Source: Shewanella sp. OPT22 (lineage in GTDB: Bacteria > Pseudomonadota > Gammaproteobacteria > Enterobacterales > Shewanellaceae). Taken from it: a stretch of DNA of 64,000 nucleotides. The stretch lies in NCBI RefSeq assembly GCF_004168585.1, contig NZ_PGVH01000029.1:242209-306208 (forward strand). Direction: 5' to 3'. The stretch's first letter is position 1, and every line of letters begins with the position of its first letter. This document shows, in pieces, positions 48,563 to 57,989 of this stretch. Both the position numbers and the translations under genes were made by a program. The notes below the pieces were generated by a model. It ran no database searches. It was not told the DNA's origin and saw only the letters and a program-made list of their open reading frames with translations.

Positions 48563-49213
48563 TTGAGCTTTATTAGAGAATATCGAGACATAGTGGAATT
48601 TATATATTTTCTTTCAGGCCCATTAATGTTAATTGGGATAGTCTTGGGTTTATATCAACTTAAAGTATTGAAGCATGACATTTCAATTCGAGTTCAAAGA
48701 GAGTCGTTATTATTATCACTAAAAATTTTAGAAGATAAACTTACTCAATTTGATAAAGATGTTCGTGACACATTTAATAGCGGTTTATTTAATGACTACC
48801 CTAAATTTCATGGCGAAGTTTCTGGTTTCACTAAAGCAGATATTAAATGTAAAAACAATTGGTTAACTGAAATCAATTCGAATGAACATTTTAAATTTTC
48901 AAACTCAGTTGATGATTGCTTATGCCATTTAGAAAGATTTGCACAATACGTTCTATCTGGAATTTGTGATGAGCATCACTGTTATAAGTTAGAAGGTTCT
49001 ACCTTTATTCATAATGTTGAATTGTTTCAAATTTATGTAGCTAATGCACGAGAAAATGATCACGATAAGACTTATGAATATATAGTAAAACTGTATAATC
49101 ATTGGTCTAAAAAAACTAAACATGACAAGCTTCTCAAGAACCATCAAGAATTAAATGAAGAACTAAAACAAGCAGATTTACCAAAGTCTCATCCAATTAT
49201 TGGAAAATCATAG
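48563..49213 (+). CDS. Membrane-anchored protein of unknown function
   Basis: The product is 216 residues starting with TTG at 48563, preceded by a good aaggaa Shine-Dalgarno. An N-terminal membrane segment (about residues 12-32, FIYFLSGPLMLIGIVLGLY) is followed by a coiled-coil-like, charged cytosolic part. No family is recognised. It is AT-rich, stands between repeat DNA and a hairpin, and has no functional neighbours, which fits an acquired gene. Confidence 0.7.
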   Translation: MSFIREYRDIVEFIYFLSGPLMLIGIVLGLYQLKVLKHDISIRVQRESLLLSLKILEDKLTQFDKDVRDTFNSGLFNDYPKFHGEVSGFTKADIKCKNNWLTEINSNEHFKFSNSVDDCLCHLERFAQYVLSGICDEHHCYKLEGSTFIHNVELFQIYVANARENDHDKTYEYIVKLYNHWSKKTKHDKLLKNHQELNEELKQADLPKSHPIIGKS

Positions 49214-49225
49214 CTATTGAAACGC

Positions 49226-49248
49226 AAAGCCCAGCTAAACTGGGCTTT
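49226..49248. terminator. Terminator between the membrane-protein gene and M61 gene
   Basis: aaagcccag (49226-49234) pairs with ctgggcttt (49240-49248), loop of 5, between convergent genes. T-run short. Confidence 0.75.
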
Positions 49249-49274
49249 CAAAACTCAACAATCAAAACAACAAA

Positions 49275-51077
49275 CTACTTAATGAACTTGCCATTTTCAT
49301 CAAATGGCCACTCAATACCTAGCCATTTCTTCAAAAATGCTTTTTGATGCTTAGTCGGTTTCTCAACTGACTTAATCGAATACTTACCTTTCGCCTTTTC
49401 CGCTAATTTAAGCTTAACCGTATTCAATTGGTCATCTTGGAAAAGTGTAACCGAAATCACATCACCCGCTTTAAAGTCATCCAAACGTTTTTGGAAACCT
49501 TTACCTGTAACCTTTAAACCATCAATAGCAATTAATTGGTCACCAGCACCAATACCCGCTTTCCATGCTGGACTGTCTTTCTGAACTCGACTTAACGCTA
49601 ACCCGTTATCACCACGACCAAGTTTAATACCAGTGTAAACTTCTGTCTTAGCGCCACGATCTAACTTTAAACCTGCATGCTTAAGTAAAGCGTCAAAATC
49701 TAAACTTACTGGAGAGTCAATGTGCTTAGTCCACCATGCATCATACGACTTACCCGTTAACTGTTCCGCAATGCTTTTTACATCTTCAGAGGTATATCCT
49801 TTTGGTACCTTATGGCTACGATATAACTCTCGTTGCACATCACGATAACTTTTCGCTAAATCCGTTTGCTCCATGATTTTATGGTCAAGTGCCATTGAAA
49901 CCATATAACCTTCAGAGTAAATGTTTACACTGAAGTTATGAGCATAATCACCACCTGTGCTTGCCCAAGTACCTAAACTGGTACTGGCTGCAGATTGCGT
50001 TTCTTTACCCGGTTTGTTTTCATTGCCTTGAATACGTTTAGATAAGTCAGCAAAGAATTCTTTTGGCTTCATCACCCCGCCGCTCAACAGCAGTTGGTTT
50101 TGAAAATAACTGGTAGAGCCTTCTGCTAACCAAAGTAATGGCGTGACCACTTCTTTTTGATAATTGTAAGTTGCAATCTGTTCTGGGCGGTAAGCTTTTA
50201 CATTCCATGTATGAATGAATTCATGAGAAGCTGTGCTGATAAAACGTAAATAATCTTTACGCTCACGGAACATAAAACGTGGCAGCTGAATAATGGTCGA
50301 GTTTAAATGCTCAGTAGCACCACGAGCGCCACTGGTTGCATGTACCATATAGACATAACGTTTGAATGGGTAACCATCCCATAAACGATCCGCTTGGCTA
50401 CTGATTTTCTTTAAGTCAGTAACGATTTGATCAACGTCGTAGTTACCTTCTCCCCAAACCACTAATTCATAACTACGACCATCAGCTGTAAATTCACGGT
50501 GCTTGTTAATACCGGTTTCAATTGGCGAATCTACTAATACATCATAATTGGGTGCAGTAAAGCTGTGCTTGTTTGAACCATAGTCCATACCAGAAAAGCT
50601 TCGCCATCCGTTAGGCACTTCTAACTCAACGTTAACATCATCATTACGAAACGTAGGGCTATACATGAAAACAGCACTCGCATCTAAATAAGCGTGAGTG
50701 GCGCTGATATGTCGAGTACGTGAGCCTAATTCGTTAGCGTATAACTGGTAGCTCACAGACACTTGAGTTGGTTTTGATAACTTAACCTGCCATTCACCGG
50801 TTTCAGTGCGTTGCCACGGTAATTCGTTACCTTTTGAATCTTTCGCTGTGAACTTACGAATGCCATCAGATATTGGTAAAACTGTGTATTTACCAGTACG
50901 CCAGATTGGTAAATTAACTGTTAGAGAATCTGAATCCGCTTTTGGAAATACAACTTCTACATTCGCAAGGTGATGCTCAGGAGACTGGGTAAGATCAATT
51001 TTGTAGTTAACGTCAGCCAATGCTGCGCCAGAAAAAAGTGTAGCTGCTGTTAGCCAAGCAAGATTATTCGCTTTCAC
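49275..51077 (-). CDS. M61 family metallopeptidase with PDZ domain, secreted
   Basis: The product is 600 residues with a signal peptide ending near GAALAD. The catalytic zinc motif is HEFIHTW (His285, Glu286, His289) with a third ligand Glu319 in WLAEGST; a PDZ domain covers about 475-555. M61 (glycyl aminopeptidase-type) enzymes act in the periplasm or outside the cell on peptide N-termini. It is monocistronic and divergent from the GGEEF gene. Length is usual for the family. Confidence 0.95.
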   Translation of the reverse strand: MKANNLAWLTAATLFSGAALADVNYKIDLTQSPEHHLANVEVVFPKADSDSLTVNLPIWRTGKYTVLPISDGIRKFTAKDSKGNELPWQRTETGEWQVKLSKPTQVSVSYQLYANELGSRTRHISATHAYLDASAVFMYSPTFRNDDVNVELEVPNGWRSFSGMDYGSNKHSFTAPNYDVLVDSPIETGINKHREFTADGRSYELVVWGEGNYDVDQIVTDLKKISSQADRLWDGYPFKRYVYMVHATSGARGATEHLNSTIIQLPRFMFRERKDYLRFISTASHEFIHTWNVKAYRPEQIATYNYQKEVVTPLLWLAEGSTSYFQNQLLLSGGVMKPKEFFADLSKRIQGNENKPGKETQSAASTSLGTWASTGGDYAHNFSVNIYSEGYMVSMALDHKIMEQTDLAKSYRDVQRELYRSHKVPKGYTSEDVKSIAEQLTGKSYDAWWTKHIDSPVSLDFDALLKHAGLKLDRGAKTEVYTGIKLGRGDNGLALSRVQKDSPAWKAGIGAGDQLIAIDGLKVTGKGFQKRLDDFKAGDVISVTLFQDDQLNTVKLKLAEKAKGKYSIKSVEKPTKHQKAFLKKWLGIEWPFDENGKFIK

Positions 51078-51314
51078 TGTGCTTCCTTTGTCTAATTATT
51101 ATTTATTGTGCGATTCGCATTATAACAACCGCAACTAAGTTTCAACAGCAGGGGTCACAAAACAAATAACCCAACAAAAAGTCAACAAATATGACAAATT
51201 GTTCTTTGGCTAGACACTCACTATGCGATAACATACCAAAAAAATTTTTCCCGTTTATTTGTTTTAATTTTTTTGCATTCTTATGGGTAATGTTCGGTAG
51301 GGAAACATACAAAA

Positions 51315-52871
51315 ATGAAGGGATCTACATCTTCAACTTTAGAAGTTCAGCAACTACAAAAACACCTTAACACGGCTACAGCTGAACTGAAACACGCTCA
51401 ACAAGAGCATGATGAAAAATTCAAAGTCTTATTAGGTTTTGTTTCACAGCTAAGCTTTGCCTGTAAAGGACAAAATCTTGAGCTTGATAATAAACTCGCA
51501 AAACTTCGAAGGTTACTGCCTCATAGCGAGTCATTTTCTGATGCAGTGCAAAGCATATGCGAAGTTGAGAAAATTCTTAAATCTCAATATCGTCACATCA
51601 CGATTCAACTTAACGATAGTCGTCATGGTTTAGGCCGTGTTGTCGCTCAATTGCAACGAGTGAAAGAGTTACCGGAAAAAACCAAACGTGAATTGAGCTA
51701 TTTTAAGCAAGAACTTGCGAAACCATTTCATACTGTCTGGGACTACATTCCCAAAATAAAGCAATTGATTGAACATTATGAACAAGTTTTAGAACTGCAA
51801 TTTTCTGATGCAAAATATTTAGAACTTGAATCAAAACATAAAGTACTTGCTGATGAATTACTGTCACTGATCGATGACATCGAATTTTTACCAGAAAGCC
51901 ACGATAAAGTTTGTACTGTTCAAGCCGTACTGAATAATGATTTAAGCGTAAATTCTCTGTTGAGTGCTTACCAAGCTATTTTGACTTTAGTGGTTGAAAA
52001 CCTCTTACACGAAAAAAGTTCTGCTCAAGAATTTTTAGTGGCATTGAATGAAACATTGTCTGCGGTTGGTGACATTACCACCACCATGCAGACACAAAGT
52101 GATAAAAATGAGAGTGACAAGGCAAGGCTCAATAGCACCATTCAAAATCACGTAGATAATGTCGATCTCTCTTTGCACGTAATTAATGATGTTGAAGAGC
52201 TTAAATCACAAGTTCGTCACCAATTACATGAGTTGCGCAGAACTTTGGCACAAAAAGAAGAGTTGGAGCAGCGAGAAAGACAAGGGTTACACTTTTCGAT
52301 ACAAACGATGGAACAGCAGCTGAGCAGCTTAACGTCAGAAGTCGGTGATTATAAAGAGAAGCTCTTTGAGCAACAAAAAACAAACCTTACCGATTCATTA
52401 ACCCAATTGCCAAATAGAGCTGCTCTCGAAGATCGGATGGCATTCGAGCATCAAAAGCTGCAAAAAAATAACAATTCACTGTGGGTCGTTGTCGCCGATA
52501 TCGATCACTTCAAAAACATTAATGATAATTTTGGACACAGTATTGGTGATAAGACGCTACAGGTCATCGCTAAAGCACTTAAAAGCTCAATTCGTGATTC
52601 TGAATTTGTTGCGCGCTACGGTGGAGAAGAATTCGTCTTATTATTACCTCATGTGTTAGAGACTGATATTGAAGCCATACTTAACCGAGTGAGAGAAAGG
52701 ATTAAATCCATTCCGTTTAAGTTTAAAAACAAACGTATTACGGTAACTATTTCTATTGGCGCAGCAAAAGTACATAAAAAAGAACGCATTGAAGATACGT
52801 TTGATCGTGCAGATGCTGCACTTTATAGGGCAAAAGATCAAAATCGTGATAGGGTAGTTGTTGATAGTTAA
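51315..52871 (+). CDS. Diguanylate cyclase with coiled-coil sensor region
   Basis: The product is 518 residues and has no membrane helix. Residues 1-350 are helical and coiled-coil-like, with no recognised sensor domain. The GGDEF domain ends the protein: DSLTQLPNRAALEDRM, VVADIDHFKNINDNFGH and ARYGGEEFVLLLP (GGEEF at 436-440). Active-site residues are intact. The inhibitory I-site is altered: RDSE stands where RxxD is expected. It should make c-di-GMP from two GTP. The start ATG is 51315. Confidence 0.95.
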   Translation: MKGSTSSTLEVQQLQKHLNTATAELKHAQQEHDEKFKVLLGFVSQLSFACKGQNLELDNKLAKLRRLLPHSESFSDAVQSICEVEKILKSQYRHITIQLNDSRHGLGRVVAQLQRVKELPEKTKRELSYFKQELAKPFHTVWDYIPKIKQLIEHYEQVLELQFSDAKYLELESKHKVLADELLSLIDDIEFLPESHDKVCTVQAVLNNDLSVNSLLSAYQAILTLVVENLLHEKSSAQEFLVALNETLSAVGDITTTMQTQSDKNESDKARLNSTIQNHVDNVDLSLHVINDVEELKSQVRHQLHELRRTLAQKEELEQRERQGLHFSIQTMEQQLSSLTSEVGDYKEKLFEQQKTNLTDSLTQLPNRAALEDRMAFEHQKLQKNNNSLWVVVADIDHFKNINDNFGHSIGDKTLQVIAKALKSSIRDSEFVARYGGEEFVLLLPHVLETDIEAILNRVRERIKSIPFKFKNKRITVTISIGAAKVHKKERIEDTFDRADAALYRAKDQNRDRVVVDS

Positions 52872-52876
52872 CAAAT

Positions 52877-52910
52877 AACACCCTCATTTCTTTCTTTTTA
52901 AGGGGGTGTT
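52877..52910 (+). terminator. Hairpin after the diguanylate cyclase gene
   Basis: aacaccc (52877-52883) pairs with gggtgtt (52904-52910) around a 20-nt T-rich loop; gggggtgttctgccccc offers an alternative small hairpin. It may be a terminator or a leader structure of ppnN. Confidence 0.45.
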
Positions 52911-52979
52911 CTGCCCCCGTGATAGTCTTAGATTACTTTCCTATATCACGGCCTTTCTTGTTAAAAGTGGGAGGTACAT

Positions 52980-54335
52980 ATGAATGTATTTGTGAGTCCA
53001 CGCGGTAGCATGGAGCAACTTTCTCAAATTGAAGTCCAACGCTTGCAAAAAAGAGCTTCAAGTGAGTTATACCAATTATTCCGTCGTTGTTCGCTTGCCG
53101 TGCTTTGTGCTGGAATTCAATCAGACAGTGATGAAGATTTATTTTCTGGACATCAAGATTTCGAAATCCATGTTGCTCAGCGGGCCCGAGGAGTAAAGTT
53201 AGAGCTTGTAAATCCCCCAGAACAAGCTTTTGTTGACGGCGAAATTATTGCGGGAACACAAGAGTTACTGTTTACCGTTCTTAGAGATATTGTCTATCTC
53301 AGTAATAAATATGACAGCCTAAAAAATCTAGATCTTAATAACTCCACGCATATTACTAACGTTGTTTTCGACATTCTTCGTAATGCACAGTTACTGAAAC
53401 CCGCGGCACCAAATATCGTGGTCTGTTGGGGTGGTCACAGTATTCGTCAAAATGAATACCTTTATACAAAAGAAGTCGGCTATCGAATGGGGCTGAGAAA
53501 GTTAGACATTTGTACAGGCTGTGGCCCCGGTGCGATGAAGGGACCAATGAAAGGCGCAACGATTGGTCACGCAAAACAGCGTATTAAAGATGCTCGATAC
53601 ATCGGACTAACCGAGCCAAGCATCATTGCCGCAGAGCCACCTAACCAAATCGTAAATGAATTAGTCATTTTGCCGGATATTGAAAAACGACTCGAAGCTT
53701 TTGTACGCATTGGACACGGCATTGTCATTTTTCCTGGCGGTGCAGGCACAGCTGAAGAGCTCCTCTATTTATTAGGCATTTTACTTAACCCAGATAATTC
53801 GGAATATCACATTCCTGTTGTACTGACAGGTCCTAAAGAAGCAGCTAATTACTTTGAAGAAATCGACAAATTCATTGGTCAAACTCTCGGTAAAGAAGCT
53901 CAAGACAAATATCAAATTATTATTGATGATCCACAACAAGTTGCTCGTTATATGTCGAAGAATATGGAAGAGAGTAAAGCTTTTCGCCGCACCATAGGTG
54001 ACTCCTACCAGTATACTTGGTCTCTAAAAATCGACTCTCCATTCCAACACCCTTTTGTGCCCGATCATGAAAATGTCAAACAATTGAAACTTGAATTTGA
54101 TATGGATAAAGCAGAACTGGCTGCAAATCTTAGAAGAGCATTTTCTGCTGTGGTTGCGGGTAATGTGAAAGGTGAAACGATTCAGTTGATTAAAAAGCAT
54201 GGTCCTTTTGAAATTAATGGTGATGCTAAGTTAATGGAAATGATGGATAATCTACTTTCAGCATTTGTGGCTCAGCAAAGAATGAAACTACCGGGGAGCG
54301 AATACGTTCCTTGCTATAACGTAACACACTCGTAA
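52980..54335 (+). CDS. ppnN: Pyrimidine/purine nucleotide 5'-monophosphate nucleosidase PpnN
   Basis: The product is 451 residues. The LOG-type core is visible: [27 protein letters not shown] and the catalytic [17 protein letters not shown]-terminal and C-terminal extensions are the (p)ppGpp-regulated PpnN/YgdH family's. It splits nucleoside monophosphates to base and ribose-5-phosphate. Shine-Dalgarno gggagg precedes ATG 52980. It lies 42 bp before xni, a conserved pair. Confidence 0.96.
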   Translation: MNVFVSPRGSMEQLSQIEVQRLQKRASSELYQLFRRCSLAVLCAGIQSDSDEDLFSGHQDFEIHVAQRARGVKLELVNPPEQAFVDGEIIAGTQELLFTVLRDIVYLSNKYDSLKNLDLNNSTHITNVVFDILRNAQLLKPAAPNIVVCWGGHSIRQNEYLYTKEVGYRMGLRKLDICTGCGPGAMKGPMKGATIGHAKQRIKDARYIGLTEPSIIAAEPPNQIVNELVILPDIEKRLEAFVRIGHGIVIFPGGAGTAEELLYLLGILLNPDNSEYHIPVVLTGPKEAANYFEEIDKFIGQTLGKEAQDKYQIIIDDPQQVARYMSKNMEESKAFRRTIGDSYQYTWSLKIDSPFQHPFVPDHENVKQLKLEFDMDKAELAANLRRAFSAVVAGNVKGETIQLIKKHGPFEINGDAKLMEMMDNLLSAFVAQQRMKLPGSEYVPCYNVTHS

Positions 54336-54377
54336 AAGCGAAATTGGTATTGCGAGTTTAAGATAGGGAAAAAGAGA

Positions 54378-55151
54378 GTGAACCGTTTATTAATTATTGA
54401 TGCGCTGAATCTTGTTAGAAGAATGCATGCAACTCAGCCTGACGAAAGCGATATGGATGCTCTTGAACTTCGTATCTCATCAGCCATTAATAAATTGATA
54501 AAGTTCCATGCACCAACCCACATGGTTTTAGTATGGGATGGGGATGGAGACTCTTGGCGTAAAGCCCTTTATGAAGACTATAAAAAGGGTAGAAAACCGA
54601 TGCCAGAGCCTCTTCAAAAGGGGCTCGATAAGCTTAAGCAACAGTTATCCGATAGAAAGTGGCAGCATATTGATGCAGACTCTGAGGCCGATGATGTTGT
54701 TGCAACTCTGGCCATGAAGCTTGCCTCTAAAAACGGTCAAGCCATTATTGTTTCAACAGACAATGGTTACAGCCAACTCAATCACCCGATGGTGTCTCAG
54801 TGGGATCACTTCGGAAAGCACTTTTTTGACATCGAAGCCTACGAACAAAAACTCGGTGTTGAAAGAGAACAATTCATAGAATATTGGTCACTGGCAGGCT
54901 CTAGTGGCAACAGAATCCCGGGTGTACCCGGTATCGGTCCCAAATCGGCTGCTCAACTCCTAGGTACCTTCCGCTCAGTAAAAAATATCTATGGCTCTCT
55001 TGAACAGCTTGGTGAGAAACAAGCTCAAAAGCTGGAAGCAGGGAAAGAGATGGCAAGACTAAGCTATAAACTCGCTCAGTTAAAAACAGACATGCCTCTA
55101 AAAGTAAGCTTAAATCAGTTTAGATTGACTGATCCAACCAGTAAAAACTGA
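54378..55151 (+). CDS. xni: Flap endonuclease Xni (ExoIX)
   Basis: The product is 257 residues starting with GTG 54378, with gagag upstream. It has the 5'-3' exonuclease/FEN fold of DNA polymerase I's small domain: LLIIDALNLVRRMHA, ADSEADDVVATLA, STDNGYSQL and a helix-hairpin-helix IPGVPGIGPKSAAQLLG. Xni is a structure-specific flap endonuclease. It follows ppnN closely, so they are probably one transcript. Confidence 0.95.
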   Translation: MNRLLIIDALNLVRRMHATQPDESDMDALELRISSAINKLIKFHAPTHMVLVWDGDGDSWRKALYEDYKKGRKPMPEPLQKGLDKLKQQLSDRKWQHIDADSEADDVVATLAMKLASKNGQAIIVSTDNGYSQLNHPMVSQWDHFGKHFFDIEAYEQKLGVEREQFIEYWSLAGSSGNRIPGVPGIGPKSAAQLLGTFRSVKNIYGSLEQLGEKQAQKLEAGKEMARLSYKLAQLKTDMPLKVSLNQFRLTDPTSKN

Positions 55152-55247
55152 TCTTAGTTGTAACTAAATTTGTTATATTGTTGTCCGACTGTGAATCTGC
55201 ATTTAAAATATTATTTTATCTGCTTTCGTAAAAGGACACATCGAAGG

Positions 55248-55634
55248 ATGAACTCTAAAGCCCCTGTTGTGATTGGTTTCGTTTTTATTTCATATTTAAT
55301 GTTTGTTGGCATTACGATGTTTTTCCATGAACCAACATTAGAAGATATGGATTGGGAAGACAGACAGTCTCACAACCAACATAGCCTGACCTTACTAAAT
55401 TTAGGGCAATCTATTGATTCAGTAAGGCAATCTTTGGGCGGTGCCGATTTTAGTGAAGCAAAAACGTCTGGTGAAAAGCAATTGTTGATTTTGTTTTACC
55501 GTACTCACCATAAAAAAGGTGATGGAAAAACAACAAAAGACGAGTGTACTCCTTTGCTGTTTATTAACAGCAAACTCGCTGCTTGGGGTGAGGACACTTA
55601 CCAACAATATCTTGATTCTGAGATAACGTTATAA
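55248..55634 (+). CDS. DUF3192 family protein
   Basis: The product is 128 residues from ATG 55248 (aaagga upstream; the ORF reaching 55170 is rejected). An N-terminal membrane anchor (PVVIGFVFISYLMFVGITMFF region) is followed by a small SmpA/BamE-like domain (LNLGQSIDSVRQSLGGADFSE). DUF3192 is common in Shewanella-type Alteromonadales. It lies after xni with a 96-bp gap. Function unknown. Confidence 0.88.
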   Translation: MNSKAPVVIGFVFISYLMFVGITMFFHEPTLEDMDWEDRQSHNQHSLTLLNLGQSIDSVRQSLGGADFSEAKTSGEKQLLILFYRTHHKKGDGKTTKDECTPLLFINSKLAAWGEDTYQQYLDSEITL

Positions 55635-55711
55635 TTGTTGTGCCCTGTTAAGCTTATTCGTTATCACTGCATGTTATATTGAATATCTAAACTTTCAATA
55701 TTCGATATAAC

Positions 55712-56062
55712 ATGTACTGGATCATCACAAAATACCTATTGACGGCTGCCGTGGTCGTTGCAATTTCTGAAGTAGCTAAAAGAAGTGATCGATTAGGCTC
55801 ATTGCTTGCAGCTTTACCTATGGTAACGATTTTGGCCTTAATCTGGATGTACGTAGAAGGCCAGAACACAGAAAAACTTAATAACCATGCTTGGTATACC
55901 TTTTGGTATGTTGTCCCTACCCTTCCCATGTTTTTAGCATTTCCGTTTTTACACGCCAGATTTAGCTTTTGGGTAACACTCGGTTTTTGTGCTTTAATTT
56001 CTATCGTTTGTTTTTTTGGATTTGCTTTATTTGTAAAGTTATTTGGGATCAATTTACTGTAA
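55712..56062 (+). CDS. DUF3147 family membrane protein
   Basis: The product is 116 residues with three to four membrane segments. The core LLAALPMVTILALIWMYVEG and the preceding SEVAKRSDRLGSL fit DUF3147. Function unknown. The start ATG 55712 is preceded by an AT-rich stretch with no strong Shine-Dalgarno. A long antisense ORF on the other strand is a shadow. Confidence 0.85.
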   Translation: MYWIITKYLLTAAVVVAISEVAKRSDRLGSLLAALPMVTILALIWMYVEGQNTEKLNNHAWYTFWYVVPTLPMFLAFPFLHARFSFWVTLGFCALISIVCFFGFALFVKLFGINLL

Positions 56063-56174
56063 TTATCCAGTTATAACTATGACCAAATCATAATAAATAA
56101 CCCGTTAATTGCAATTGCAAACCAACTTTCAAAAGCTATACTCAATGGGTTACCTTAACAGAGGAATTTGACTC

Positions 56175-56720
56175 ATGTTACGTAAGACTTCCAATAAAAA
56201 AGCGCTATTCTCCCTGATGATAGCGCTTTTTTCATTACCGGCTTTGGCTGATGATTCAGTGGTAAAAATCAACTGCGTTAAAGCACAAGACTTCAAAGGC
56301 TTAAAAGGTTCAGGCACGGCAGATCAACCATACATTATCCCAGTGAACTCATGCCTTCAGCTTGATGGTAATAATGGCAAAACCTACCAATTTTCTTTAC
56401 CTTTTACCAAAGAAGCATTTAAAGGAGGGGATAGATTGCACATCGAAGCCACCTCATTTAAATCCCAAGGTTGTAAAGCTGGATTAACCTCGTGTGGAGA
56501 TCTAACAAATACACCAGACTTAAAAGTGACTCCCAAACTGGATCCATTCCAAACTGAATTGGCTTCTGGTTTCTTTTCAGGCATAACAAGTGTACAGCCA
56601 GGGTTTACGACTTATAAAATTCAAGCATCAACGAAAGCTGACATTTTAAACGTGACTGTTGCAACTAAAGGGCAGCCTGCCGAGAATAATTACGCTAATC
56701 CAGCACTTAGTGACAACTAA
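56175..56720 (+). CDS. Secreted protein of unknown function
   Basis: The product is 181 residues with a signal peptide ending near LPALADD. Four mature cysteines (two in CKAGLTSC) and beta-rich sequence suggest a compact exported domain. No family is recognised. Shine-Dalgarno agagga lies 12 bp before ATG 56175. A terminator follows, shared with the convergent cyclase gene. Confidence 0.75.
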   Translation: MLRKTSNKKALFSLMIALFSLPALADDSVVKINCVKAQDFKGLKGSGTADQPYIIPVNSCLQLDGNNGKTYQFSLPFTKEAFKGGDRLHIEATSFKSQGCKAGLTSCGDLTNTPDLKVTPKLDPFQTELASGFFSGITSVQPGFTTYKIQASTKADILNVTVATKGQPAENNYANPALSDN

Positions 56721-56748
56721 AAATTAAGGAGCTTTCGCTCCTTAATTT
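56721..56748. terminator. Bidirectional terminator between secreted-protein gene and ExoY-like gene
   Basis: aaattaaggagc (56721-56732) pairs with gctccttaattt (56737-56748) around tttc, with A/T-rich flanks on both sides. Confidence 0.85.
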
Positions 56749-56775
56749 CGATTTCACCTTTAATAATATAAAGTA

Positions 56776-57903
56776 CTATCGACTCGGAGAAAGCACTTCT
56801 AGGCTTGATAACCCGTCTGCCGAAATATTAGTATTCCATTGATAGTCTCTACTATATCCCGATTCTTTAGGGTTGGTATTGACCATACCAGCTTGGCTCC
56901 AAAGTCGGTTTGCATAAAATGCGTAACCTAGTCGAATAATATCCCTAATTATCGCTTCTAATTCACTTTGATTACTTGCTGCAATCACCTGATTCCAAGG
57001 AGTAAATGCCGTAACTGGGTAGTCTAACTCGGTAACAGGGTTATCGACCTCACAGCCATGATGGACAACCTTTTTCACACCAATTCTATTATTAATTTGA
57101 TCTTTAACTGTACGAGTTAGAGCTGATATTTTTCCTAAATCTGCATCAGCATTACGTCTTTCTTTCGTTGCCAGTGCAGCAAGCACTTTATTAGCCGCCG
57201 ATTTCAAACCAGAAGTTTTACCACTAGAAAAGTTACTTAAATGGGGGGCTACGCAGAATAAATCATAATCAGCGGTGAGAGGGACACCACTTTCAAACTC
57301 AGCCAGTACCATCATTTCATTAATAGAAGCATCTTCTTTAACTAGCACCCAATATCCATGTTTCAACAATGGAAGCTGTTTAAACAACACTTGGATTGAC
57401 TTGAGATGTTTACGATACACCTTTGGGTAGTCTCCCGTAGGCATCAGCGTATTGGGATAAAGAATGAACTCTTGATGAGGTGCGCCGTTATTCGTTACCT
57501 GAAAAATGCCGTTATTTTGCGATATCACATGCAGCATTTTGGTTTTTGTTAACGACTTAAATCGATCTTCTGATATTAAAAGTGGAACTTGCTTAGCATA
57601 ATTCCCAACAAGCGACTCTTTAATTTTGGCATTGAATTTTGAAACATCTTGTGGCTTTTTTTTAGCCAGTTTACTGAATTTTTGATCACAGCAAATAAAA
57701 CCAGCTTGAGGCCCCCAATCTGAAGACTTACCTTTTACATGCAGATCTTTGGTGGCATAACCCTCAGCGATAAGATCAGTGGAAAGCTTATTTACAGGCC
57801 GAACCATTACAATACAGTTATTTTCAGATGCCGTTTGTAATAACGCTTGTTTATGGTTCGGGACGATTCCGGAGTGCTCTAATGCAGCTTCCTCTCTATA
57901 CAT
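56776..57903 (-). CDS. ExoY/CyaA/edema-factor-type nucleotidyl cyclase toxin
   Basis: The product is 375 residues, nearly the length of Pseudomonas ExoY (378). Segments diagnostic of the class II adenylate cyclase toxin family: MVRPVNKLSTDLIAEGYATK (Arg35, Lys52), VKGKSSDWGPQAGFI (Lys59), LTADYDLF (metal Asp212 and Asp214), APHLSNF, and HHGCEVDNP (His282, Asn288). These align with CyaA Lys58, Lys65, Asp188, Asp190, His298 and Asn304; the CyaA Thr300 position is Cys284. No signal peptide or RTX part is present. Family members make cAMP/cGMP and other cyclic nucleotides in eukaryotic cells, activated by calmodulin or F-actin. It lies 86 bp after tsaD with weak Shine-Dalgarno. Confidence 0.9.
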   Translation of the reverse strand: MYREEAALEHSGIVPNHKQALLQTASENNCIVMVRPVNKLSTDLIAEGYATKDLHVKGKSSDWGPQAGFICCDQKFSKLAKKKPQDVSKFNAKIKESLVGNYAKQVPLLISEDRFKSLTKTKMLHVISQNNGIFQVTNNGAPHQEFILYPNTLMPTGDYPKVYRKHLKSIQVLFKQLPLLKHGYWVLVKEDASINEMMVLAEFESGVPLTADYDLFCVAPHLSNFSSGKTSGLKSAANKVLAALATKERRNADADLGKISALTRTVKDQINNRIGVKKVVHHGCEVDNPVTELDYPVTAFTPWNQVIAASNQSELEAIIRDIIRLGYAFYANRLWSQAGMVNTNPKESGYSRDYQWNTNISADGLSSLEVLSPSR

Positions 57904-57989
57904 AATGGAATTCGGTAATTTTTAAAGTTTACAATGATCATAAAAGTACCACTGAATTACTATTTTATTACAGAAAAATAATAGAGCAT

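Noticed and set aside
55687..56052. 121-residue minus-strand ORF opposite the DUF3147 gene
   Set aside because: It is antisense to a recognisable membrane-protein gene over almost its full length; the plus-strand frame has the family match.
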